NCBI GenBank assembly: GCA_002704915.1
Contig: PAIP01000003.1
Span: 1 to 64,000, forward strand
Reading direction: 5' to 3'
Length of the DNA stretch: 64,000 nt
From: Parvularcula sp.
GTDB taxonomy: Bacteria; Pseudomonadota; Alphaproteobacteria; Caulobacterales; Parvularculaceae
Below are positions 1 through 7,087 of the stretch, one piece after another. Every line of letters begins with the position of its first letter. Position 1 is the stretch's first letter. The notes below the pieces were generated by a model. It was not told the DNA's origin and searched no databases. It saw only the letters and a list, made by a program, of their open reading frames with translations. The position numbers and the translations under genes are program-made.

Positions 1-1
1 C

Positions 2-172
2 GGTGGCGCAGAGCTTGGCGCCGCCTGGCGTTCGAACAGCGCCGGCGAGGACAAGAAGTCGTTTCTCAGCGTTGAACTCGATGATCCGAGCTTTGCAGCT
101 CCCGTCCGCGCGGCGTTTTTTGAGAATGCGAACGACGGGACCGGCGCTTTGGTTTGGAGTCGCAATCGATAA
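2..172 (+). CDS. DUF736 family protein, C-terminal part (cut by window edge)
   Basis: The frame is open from base 2 to a TAA at 170-172 and gives 56 residues. It contains GAELGAAW near the start, then LSVELDDPSFAAPV, and ends GALVWSRNR. This matches the pattern of DUF736 proteins, small (about 100-residue) proteins of unknown function found beside conjugation and plasmid-maintenance genes in alphaproteobacteria. The start codon lies outside the window. The family call rests on recognising this C-terminal pattern. The role in the element is unknown. Confidence 0.7.
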   Translation, partial: GGAELGAAWRSNSAGEDKKSFLSVELDDPSFAAPVRAAFFENANDGTGALVWSRNR

Positions 173-201
173 ATTTTAAGTTGGTAAGGTGGCGTAGATC
201 G

Positions 202-459
202 ATGAAGTCTCCAAGACGGCAGTTGCCTAATTCAGGTTTGGGAGACGCCAACCGCTCGCCCCTTCCTCGGACTCGTAAATTTCCTAAGCCGGAATTAATT
301 CGTAGAACAATGGATGAATGGCAGCCGCATTACGCTCACAGGCTGACACAGGAAGACGCGCGGGAGATCGTCGATAACGCCGTTGGCTTTTTTCGGATTC
401 TTCGAGAATGGAAAATTGCGGAACAGAAGGCGCAAGCAGGACATTCCAAGCACAATTAG
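202..459 (+). CDS. small hypothetical protein of the island
   Basis: This 85-residue ORF lies between the DUF736 tail and the recombinase. The second half, from the Met at 310 (MDEWQPHYAHRLTQEDARE onward), looks like a real compact helical protein. The first half is rich in Arg and Pro and may not be translated, so the true start may be 310, giving 49 residues. The upstream ATG at 154 overlaps the DUF736 gene and is less likely. I recognise no named family, though short ORFs of this kind occur beside recombinases in alphaproteobacterial elements. No function is assigned. Confidence 0.5.
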   Translation: MKSPRRQLPNSGLGDANRSPLPRTRKFPKPELIRRTMDEWQPHYAHRLTQEDAREIVDNAVGFFRILREWKIAEQKAQAGHSKHN

Positions 460-632
460 AAAATGTGCAGTCCTTCAATGAAGCGCTTTCTGTTCTATTT
501 CGACCAACCGATTGATTGGCCCGCAATTTTCCCAAATTTGATTCGTTGAACATTTTAGGAACAAGCCATTCGCACCGAGCCCGAATGATGCTAGAGAATC
601 TATATTTCTCGTGAAGCTGAACGGACGGACCC

Positions 633-2207
633 ATGGCCTCTCGAAACTGGGGAAAAACTCAATCAAAGCAGCAAACTGCGCCGCGCTCCGTAGTTTATGC
701 GCGCGTTTCCTCTAAAGAGCAGGAAAAAGAAGGGTTTTCGATTCCCGCGCAGTTGAAGCTCTTAAGCGAATACGCGGCGATAAACGGCATCCGCGTGGCT
801 GAAGAATTTGTCGATGTTGAAACGGCCAAGAAAAGCGGCCGCACGCATTTCGACAAAATGATGACTTATCTGCGTCGCCATCCGACCGTGCGCGTTTTGT
901 TGGTCGAGAAAACGGACCGCCTTTATCGGAATCTAAAGGATTGGGTGACCGTCGACGATTTGGACGTCGAGATCCATTTCGTAAAAGAGGGAACGGTTCT
1001 TTCCTACGACTCGCGGTCGTCCGAAAAATTCATGCACGGCATCAAAGTTTTGATGGCCAAGAATTACATCGACAATCTTTCGGAGGAAACCCGGAAAGGA
1101 ATGCTGGAAAAGGCGGAACAAGGGATTTGGCCGTCCTGCGCTCCGCTGGGCTATCACAATACCGACGGGCCGAACGGGAAGAAGATAATTGAAGTCGATC
1201 CTGTCGCTGGACCGCTCATTGCCAAAATGTTTAAATGGTATGCAACGGGCCGTTACTCACTTCGGCAGCTTGGCGTTAAAGCACGCTCTCACGGGTTGAC
1301 GTTTCGGAAGAGCGGCCAACCTGTAACCAACAGCACCATTCATAAAATTCTCCGCAACCGAATTTATGCGGGCGAGTTCGATTGGAAAGGGAAGCGATAT
1401 CAGGGCAGCCATGAGCCACTCGTAACGAATGAATTATGGTCGCGCGTCCAGGGCGTATTGGATGGAAGAAACACATCCAAGCTGCGGGGATCATCTGCGC
1501 ATGACTTCGCTTTTACCGGGTTGATCACTTGCGGCCATTGCGGCTGCGCGATGGTCGGAGAGCTGAAAAAGAAAAAATACGTCTACTATCATTGCACTGG
1601 GTTTAAGGGAAAATGCGGCGAGCCCTATACGCGTGAAGAAGTGTTGGAAGAGAAATTCACTTCATTTTTGCGTAAGCTCCGATTCGATGATGACGTTTTT
1701 GAGTGGGTCAGCCGGGCGCTGAAAGACAGCTGCGCCGACGAGAAGCGCGAGCATGCCGAGGCCATCGCCAGGCTTGAGAAAGAGCGAAATCGGCTGCAGC
1801 AGCGAATTGACGCCATGTATATCGATAAGCTCGACGGGCGGGTGTCTGAGGACTTTTATGACCGAATGCGGACCCAGTGGCGTGACGAGCAGGCGCGTTG
1901 TGCAAGGGACATCGAGCGTCACGAGTTGGCCGACGATTCCTACATGGACGAGGGTGTCGAACTGTTGAAATTGGCGAAGGACGCCCATCGCCTGTTCGAA
2001 AAACAGTCGGCAAAAGAGAAGTCGAGGATGTTGAATTTCTTACTTTCGAACTGCACCTGGGCGCATGGAGAATTGAACGCAGAATTCAAGCAACCTTTTG
2101 ATTCCCTTGCGGAAACGGCAATGATTGCCGCGCAAGCCTCGTCATCGAAAATGGGCGATTCGGCTCGTTTTGAGAAATGGCTCCCCGAACTGGACTCGAA
2201 CCAGTGA
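633..2207 (+). CDS. large serine recombinase (site-specific integrase)
   Basis: This 524-residue protein has the large serine recombinase layout. The N-terminal resolvase domain has YARVSSKEQ, with the catalytic Ser at about residue 26, and further Arg-containing motifs (EKTDRLYRN). The central recombinase domain includes GIWPSCAPLGY. A zinc ribbon has the pairs CGHCG and CTGFKGKC at about residues 300-330, followed by a long charged coiled coil at about 360-430. These enzymes cut and religate attP and attB for integration. A GGACGGA stretch precedes the ATG. The last nine residues (WLPELDSNQ) and the stop are antisense to the 3' end of tRNA-Asn, so integration probably supplied the present C-terminus. 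Confidence 0.92.
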   Translation: MASRNWGKTQSKQQTAPRSVVYARVSSKEQEKEGFSIPAQLKLLSEYAAINGIRVAEEFVDVETAKKSGRTHFDKMMTYLRRHPTVRVLLVEKTDRLYRNLKDWVTVDDLDVEIHFVKEGTVLSYDSRSSEKFMHGIKVLMAKNYIDNLSEETRKGMLEKAEQGIWPSCAPLGYHNTDGPNGKKIIEVDPVAGPLIAKMFKWYATGRYSLRQLGVKARSHGLTFRKSGQPVTNSTIHKILRNRIYAGEFDWKGKRYQGSHEPLVTNELWSRVQGVLDGRNTSKLRGSSAHDFAFTGLITCGHCGCAMVGELKKKKYVYYHCTGFKGKCGEPYTREEVLEEKFTSFLRKLRFDDDVFEWVSRALKDSCADEKREHAEAIARLEKERNRLQQRIDAMYIDKLDGRVSEDFYDRMRTQWRDEQARCARDIERHELADDSYMDEGVELLKLAKDAHRLFEKQSAKEKSRMLNFLLSNCTWAHGELNAEFKQPFDSLAETAMIAAQASSSKMGDSARFEKWLPELDSNQ

Positions 2208-2253
2208 CCCGCTGATTAACAGTCAGCTGCTCTACCAACTGAGCTATCGGGGA
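2178..2253 (-). tRNA. tRNA-Asn (anticodon GTT), island target site
   Basis: On the minus strand the 76-nt sequence folds as a full tRNA. The acceptor stem is TCCCCGA/TCGGGGA, the D-arm is GCTCAGTTGGTAGAGC, and the anticodon arm is CTGACTGTTAATCAG with GTT. The T-arm contains GGTTCGAGTCC, and GCCA is encoded at the 3' end. The 3' end abuts the island and is read through in antisense by the recombinase gene. The gene itself is intact, so any sequence shared with the element must have restored the 3' end. Confidence 0.97.
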
Positions 2254-2507
2254 TCGCCCTTGGAACGCGGCCTATAGCAAAGGCGACGCCTTGAATCTAC
2301 ACCCATTTGCTTAACGGGGGCATTTTTTCTCAAGGGGCGTCCTAGTCTACTCTGGGGTCCGGCTTCCGCGGCGCCCGGTTGCGGGCCTGTTGGTTGCCAA
2401 GTCATGGGCTCGGGCCCCTCATTGCCGGCGTAGAAGCCGCAGAGCAGGCGCAAAAAAGTGTCATGGAATCGGATGATCAGAGGCGGCGATCCTGGGAGGA
2501 GCGCCAT

Positions 2508-2590
2508 AAAAGCGAGACGGCCGCGTTTGGGGGAAACGCGGCCGGTACTCACTGTCGTGGGGTATGGTGGGGTATCTTCTCGGGAGAAGA
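2508..2590 (-). ncRNA. candidate small RNA behind a CtrA-like box
   Basis: The gap 2254-2632 has no convincing ORF but does have structure. Read on the minus strand, a TCTTCT/AGAAGA hairpin (2575-2590) is followed by a C-rich linker holding two ACCCCAC motifs. Next comes a perfect 10-bp stem, GGCCGCGTTT/AAACGCGGCC (2519-2528 with 2534-2543), and then a CTTTT tract. A CtrA-type site lies about 25-40 bases upstream, and TTAATA (2593-2598) could be the -10. C-rich single-stranded stretches can pair with ribosome binding sites in known alphaproteobacterial sRNAs. This is inference from layout; no known RNA family was recognised. Confidence 0.35.
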
Positions 2591-2614
2591 CACTATTAAG
2601 GTCTCATCAAGTTC

Positions 2615-2629
2615 TTAACATATGGTTAA
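2615..2629 (-). promoter_or_regulatory. CtrA-type binding site (TTAA-N7-TTAA)
   Basis: The sequence contains two TTAA half-sites separated by exactly seven bases (2615-2618 and 2626-2629). On the minus strand the upstream half reads TTAACCAT, which equals the classical CtrA half-site. CtrA is the cell-cycle master regulator of many alphaproteobacteria. The site points towards the candidate small RNA rather than any annotated protein gene. A chance match is possible, but this was the only exact spacing noticed in the intergenic regions I read. Confidence 0.45.
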
Positions 2630-2632
2630 CAG

Positions 2633-2658
2633 AAAACGGGGCCCGAAGGCCCCGTTTT
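2633..2658 (-). terminator. intrinsic terminator of the RND operon
   Basis: A perfect 11-bp stem, AAAACGGGGCC/GGCCCCGTTTT, has a CGAA loop. It lies 28 bases after the RND pump stop on the minus strand, where the stem itself ends in four T. The A and T tracts on both sides mean it could stop transcription from either direction. Confidence 0.75.
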
Positions 2659-2685
2659 CCCGCGTTTGTCGAAGGAAAGTCGCCT

Positions 2686-5600
2686 CTATTCGGCCGGATC
2701 CCAGAGCGGGTTCCGGCGCCCGCTGAGGCCCGGCACATGACCTTCGTGCGATTCGCCGTAATCGGACTCCTCAGAGGCGCCATGACCCACCGGCGGCTGC
2801 TTCACGCCGGTCCAGGACCAGCGATAGAAGCGGGAGATATCCGCGCCGACCGCATACATGGCCGGCACGAAGAGAAGCGTCACGAAAGTCGCGAAGAAAA
2901 CCCCGAAGGCGAGGGAGACGACCGTCGGCATCAGAAACTGCGCCGAGGTCGAGCGTTCGAACATGATGGGCAACAGACCCACAAAGGTGGTCAGCGAGGT
3001 CAAAAGGATCGGGCGGAAACGCCCGACGCCCGCTTTGACAAGGGCGGATATGGCGCCTTCGCCATCGGCGCGCAGGCGGTTCACATAGTCGATCAGAACG
3101 AGGTTGTCGTTGACCACGACGCCGGCCGCCGCCGCGATCCCGAAGAAAGAGAAAAGCGCGAAGTCGAGACCGAAGATGAAGTGGCCGAAGGCGGCGCCCA
3201 TGAAGCCGAAAGGGATCGCCGACATGACGAGGAGCGGCTGGAAATAGGAGCCGAAGGCGATCGCCAGCAGCATATACATGGCGAAGAATGCAAAGCCCTG
3301 GAGACCCGCCCATTCAGTGATAAAATCCTGCTGGTCCTCGGCGTCGCCTCGCTGGGCGAGGGAGACGCCCGGATGGCGCCGTTTGAATTCCGGGACGAAC
3401 TCCTCGCGATAGATCTTCATCACCGCTTCCCGGTCCGCGCCTTCCTGCAATTCCGCTGTAATGCGCGCCGAACGCTGGCGGTCGCGGCGGTCGATGCGTT
3501 TAAAGCTCGGCGCGAATTTGGCGTCAGCGACCACGGTCAACGGAACCTCCCGCCCGTCCGCGGTGCGGATGCGCATGGATTCAATCGTCGTGAGCGATTC
3601 CCGGTCGGACTTCGGATAACGCACCATGACGCGCACATCCTGGCCGCCGCGCGGCAGGCGCTGGACTTCTTCGCCATAGAAGGCCTGACGGATCTGGCGC
3701 GAGACTTCGGCCAGCGTCAGCCCGAACCGTTCCGCGCCGGGTTTTAACTCCACCTGCAATTCCGGCGTCGCGGATTGCAGATTGTTGCGCACGTCATAGG
3801 TTCCGGGCAGCGTGCGCAGGAAATTCTGAAGATCGAGAACGCCGAGACGCAGATCCTCAAGACTGTCGGATTCGATGCCGAAGGTGAGGTCGGGCCCACC
3901 GTCATTTAATGTGTAGCTGATGGTGATCTCTTCAGCGTCTGGAATGTCGCCCAGCTCCTGGCGGAAGAGTTCGGCGATCTCCTTGGTGGATTCTTTGCGC
4001 TCGTCCGCGGGCACGATAGTGACATAGGCGGAGATGTCTTCCTCATCGGCGCCGATATAGACCGATTGCACATATTTCCGATCCGGCGTGTTGAGATCGG
4101 CTTTCAGCCGGTCAGCGGCGCCTTCGATCTCCTCAAAAATCTGCTCCGACCGCGCCCAGGGGGAGCCTTCCGGCATGCGCACCGTGAGCGACAAAAACGT
4201 GCCTTGCACTTCCGGCTGGAATTTGAAGGCGACCCAGCCTTGCGCCAATAGCGCCGCCGAGATCATGAAGGCGCCGAGGAAGAACGCCACGGTGAAGTAG
4301 CGAAAGCGCAGGGCGGCCTTGATCACCGGACGGTACATGGTGTCGGCGACCGTCATCAGCCCCTCGGCGAACACCTTTTGCAGGCGATAATAGACGCCTT
4401 CCTTGTTCTGCTTTTTCATATGCGCAAGGTGCGCGGGCAGGATCAGGAAAGATTCAATCAGCGAGAACAACAGTGCGAAAATGATCGTGTAGCTGATGTG
4501 TTTCGTAAATTGGGCGGTGCCGCCGGACAGGAACAGCCATGGCAAAAAGGTGATCATGGTGGTGATGACGGCGAAGAGGACGGGCTTTGCGACAAGTTGC
4601 GTTGCTACCGTTGCAGCGTCGACGCCCTTGCCGCCGGCCTCCACCTCATTGTGAATCGCCTCGCCGACGATGATGGCGTCGTCGACAACGACGCCGATGA
4701 CGAGAAGGAACGCGAATAGCGACAGCATGTTGAGGGAGACGCCGACCATGGGCAGGAAGATGAAGGCGCCGAAAAATGAAACGGCGATGCCCACCGTCAC
4801 CCATAAAGCCACCGCCGGGCGCAGGAACAGAAGCAGCACGATGAGGACGAGCACCAGGCCGATGCCGGCATTCGACGCGATGAGATTAACTCGCTCGAAA
4901 TAAAGGTCCGCGAAGTCGAACCAGATAGAGAGTTCGGCTTTTCCTTCGAGTTCCTTGTTCTTCTCTTCAAGCCATTTGTCGACCGCTTCGGAGAGCGTGA
5001 CGATGTTGAGCGTGTCCGGCGCCTGCACGGCGAGGTTCACGGCCGGCTTGCCGTTCATCTCGCGAATGGATCTTGAATCCTCAAACCCGTCGACGACTGT
5101 GGCGACGTCGCGAATGCGGATTGTCGAGCCGTCGGGTGACTGGCGCACGATAATGCGCTCGAACTCTTCCTCGGTGTCGGCAAGGTTGCGCGTGGCGAGC
5201 TGGATGTTGCCTGTATCCGTGCGCACCTGTCCGCCCGAGAGATTGAGCGAGGAGCCGCGAATGGCGCGCGAGACGTCGTCGAAGGTCAGGCCGTAGCGGC
5301 GCAACGCCTCTTCGGAAACCTCGATGGAGACTTCCTCATTGCGAATGCCCCATGTGTCGACGAGCGGCGAGCCATTGGGTATTTGCGCGAGTTCATCGCG
5401 CAGTTCGCGCCCCAGGCGATAAAGCTCGCGGGGCTCCAGGTCTCCGTAAAGAGCAATGAATTGGGTTGGGTTCTGATTGCGCCATTGCCGCACGATCGGC
5501 GGAAACGCATCTTGCGGCAGAGTCGAGATGCCGTCGACGCGGTTCTTGATCTCATTCAGGAAAAACGTGGCGTCGACGGTGTCGGCGCCTTCCACATTCA

Positions 5601-5874
5601 CGCTCGCCGCGCCTTCGCGCGCCGTTGAGCTGATATGCTCGATCCCGTCAATGTCGGAGACGGCTTCCTCAATACGCAGGATGATCTGTTCCTCTACCTC
5701 CTGCGGCGAGGCGCCCGGCCAGGCGACGGAAATTGTCGCGCCGTTGAAGGAAGCGGAAGGAAAAACTTCGCGCTCCATCCGGGTGAAGGCGATAATGCCG
5801 GCGATAATGCAGGCGACCATTAAAAGGTTCGCGGCGACCGAATTGCGGGCCCACCATGAGATCAGTCCATGCAT
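2686..5874 (-). CDS. RND efflux pump permease (AcrB/HAE family)
   Basis: The 1062-residue protein has the RND layout: an N-terminal TM helix, a large periplasmic loop, TM helices 2-6, a second loop and TM helices 7-12. The start, WWARNSVAANLLMVACIIAG, is typical of the family. TM4 contains VVVDDAIIVGE, holding the paired Asp residues of the proton relay. It should export small molecules by proton antiport as part of a tripartite complex across the envelope. It is the last gene of a three-gene operon, 4 bases after the adaptor. The substrate cannot be told from sequence, and no TetR, MarR or two-component regulator is adjacent. The subtype matches AcrB-like permeases of proteobacteria rather than heavy-metal CusA types. 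Confidence 0.93.
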   Translation of the reverse strand: MHGLISWWARNSVAANLLMVACIIAGIIAFTRMEREVFPSASFNGATISVAWPGASPQEVEEQIILRIEEAVSDIDGIEHISSTAREGAASVNVEGADTVDATFFLNEIKNRVDGISTLPQDAFPPIVRQWRNQNPTQFIALYGDLEPRELYRLGRELRDELAQIPNGSPLVDTWGIRNEEVSIEVSEEALRRYGLTFDDVSRAIRGSSLNLSGGQVRTDTGNIQLATRNLADTEEEFERIIVRQSPDGSTIRIRDVATVVDGFEDSRSIREMNGKPAVNLAVQAPDTLNIVTLSEAVDKWLEEKNKELEGKAELSIWFDFADLYFERVNLIASNAGIGLVLVLIVLLLFLRPAVALWVTVGIAVSFFGAFIFLPMVGVSLNMLSLFAFLLVIGVVVDDAIIVGEAIHNEVEAGGKGVDAATVATQLVAKPVLFAVITTMITFLPWLFLSGGTAQFTKHISYTIIFALLFSLIESFLILPAHLAHMKKQNKEGVYYRLQKVFAEGLMTVADTMYRPVIKAALRFRYFTVAFFLGAFMISAALLAQGWVAFKFQPEVQGTFLSLTVRMPEGSPWARSEQIFEEIEGAADRLKADLNTPDRKYVQSVYIGADEEDISAYVTIVPADERKESTKEIAELFRQELGDIPDAEEITISYTLNDGGPDLTFGIESDSLEDLRLGVLDLQNFLRTLPGTYDVRNNLQSATPELQVELKPGAERFGLTLAEVSRQIRQAFYGEEVQRLPRGGQDVRVMVRYPKSDRESLTTIESMRIRTADGREVPLTVVADAKFAPSFKRIDRRDRQRSARITAELQEGADREAVMKIYREEFVPEFKRRHPGVSLAQRGDAEDQQDFITEWAGLQGFAFFAMYMLLAIAFGSYFQPLLVMSAIPFGFMGAAFGHFIFGLDFALFSFFGIAAAAGVVVNDNLVLIDYVNRLRADGEGAISALVKAGVGRFRPILLTSLTTFVGLLPIMFERSTSAQFLMPTVVSLAFGVFFATFVTLLFVPAMYAVGADISRFYRWSWTGVKQPPVGHGASEESDYGESHEGHVPGLSGRRNPLWDPAE

Positions 5875-5878
5875 GGGG

Positions 5879-7078
5879 TTATTCTCCGGATGTTATGTTG
5901 GAAGCGCTCGCGGTCGGCGAGGGCTCGTCCGATTTCTCGGAGCCGGGCAGGGCTTCCAGCGGGTCCGCGGGGTTCACCTTGTCACCTTCGGAGGCGCCGC
6001 GCAGCGGGGAGGTGACGACGCGGTCGCCATCCTGAAGGCCGCTGGCGACGGTAATGCTGTCGCGGTCGGTGGAAACAATTTCCACCTTGCGCTCCACCAG
6101 CGTGTCATCCTCGGCGATGGTGTAGACCGTGTCCCGGCCGTAAAGCGCGGCGCGGGGCAGGACGATCGCGTTCTCATAGGGCTTGCCGGTGATCGTCGCA
6201 TCGACATAGAGCCCCATGGCGAGCGGCGTGTCCCCATCGGCGCCTTCGCCATAGGGATCGTCGACGACGGCGATTGCAACAACCTGGCGCGTTGCGGCGT
6301 CGATGGCGCCTTCGGTGCGGGCGATGCGACCGGTCCATTGATGCGCTTTGCCCGCCACCGAAGCGCTCATGACGACCGTCGGGCCGGGGTCGTCTTCAGT
6401 GGCTGTGAAGGCCAGCGGCAAGCCGAGTTTCGCCAGATCGTTATCCGTCAGCGGCAGTTTGATCTCCGCCACGTCGGTGGAAAAGATTCGGCCAAGCTGG
6501 GCGCCCGGCGAAACATATTGGCCGACGCCGACAATACGCTCGCGCACACGGCCCTTGAAAGGCGCGCGAATGGTGGTGCGATCGAGGTCGAGCTTCGCGG
6601 CGTTGTATTCGGCGCGCGCCTGTTCGAGCTGCGGAATGCGCAGGGCCAGAGCCGTGGGGTCTTCCTGCAGGCCAAGCTCTTCGTAATCCTTGCGGGCGAG
6701 CGCCGCTTCGGCTTCTTCCTGAGCGAGACGCGACCGCGCGGCTGCGGCGGCGGCGCGATAGGCGGCGTCCTCGATCTTGATCAGAACGTCGCCCTTTTCA
6801 AAGGCGCCGCCATTGACGAATTCATTCGAGGTCGAGACGACCTGGCCCGCCACCTGCGCCGTCAGGGAAATATCCGTACGCGGACGGACTTCACCCTGCG
6901 CGGAAACATCGAGCGTAACCGACTGCGACTCTGCGACTGTGTAAAAAACCGAGGGCGGCGCGATTTGCGGCTCCTGACGCTCGGGCTTAGGGCGCAGCAT
7001 CGACATGCCGACGATCACGCCGATAAACAGGGCGATAATGCCGAGCGTGCCGAATATGGTGGCGAATTTCCGAAACAT
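5879..7078 (-). CDS. efflux RND transporter periplasmic adaptor (HlyD/MFP family)
   Basis: The 399-residue protein starts with one TM helix (about residues 9-28) and no lipobox, so it is anchored by a helix rather than by lipid. Then follow a lipoyl-like half (GEVRPRTDISLTAQVAGQVV), an Ala/Glu-rich coiled hairpin at about 110-165, the second lipoyl half (TIRAPFKGRVRERIVGVGQYV), a beta-barrel domain and a disordered acidic C-terminus. It links the RND pump to the outer-membrane channel. It starts 9 bases after the channel gene stop and ends 4 bases before the pump start, so the three genes are one transcription unit. Confidence 0.92.
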   Translation of the reverse strand: MFRKFATIFGTLGIIALFIGVIVGMSMLRPKPERQEPQIAPPSVFYTVAESQSVTLDVSAQGEVRPRTDISLTAQVAGQVVSTSNEFVNGGAFEKGDVLIKIEDAAYRAAAAAARSRLAQEEAEAALARKDYEELGLQEDPTALALRIPQLEQARAEYNAAKLDLDRTTIRAPFKGRVRERIVGVGQYVSPGAQLGRIFSTDVAEIKLPLTDNDLAKLGLPLAFTATEDDPGPTVVMSASVAGKAHQWTGRIARTEGAIDAATRQVVAIAVVDDPYGEGADGDTPLAMGLYVDATITGKPYENAIVLPRAALYGRDTVYTIAEDDTLVERKVEIVSTDRDSITVASGLQDGDRVVTSPLRGASEGDKVNPADPLEALPGSEKSDEPSPTASASNITSGE

Positions 7079-7087
7079 GACGGTTAC

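Larger units (their letters stand above)
1..2207. mobile_element. right end of an integrated genomic island (probably conjugative)
   Basis: Three plus-strand genes lie between the left edge of the window and tRNA-Asn: the tail of a DUF736 protein, a small ORF and a large serine recombinase. DUF736 genes are typical of alphaproteobacterial conjugative plasmids and integrative elements. Base composition here is visibly less GC-rich than the efflux operon that follows. The recombinase gene runs into the 3' end of the tRNA, as expected of an element inserted at that site. The island continues beyond the left edge, so its size, other end and cargo cannot be seen. The exact boundary is inferred to lie within the tRNA 3' part. 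Confidence 0.65.

Noticed and set aside
2244-2552. 102-residue minus-strand ORF next to tRNA-Asn
   Set aside because: It runs into the tRNA gene, lacks a ribosome site and covers the hairpins of the candidate RNA; the translation is Pro/Gly/Arg-rich without pattern.
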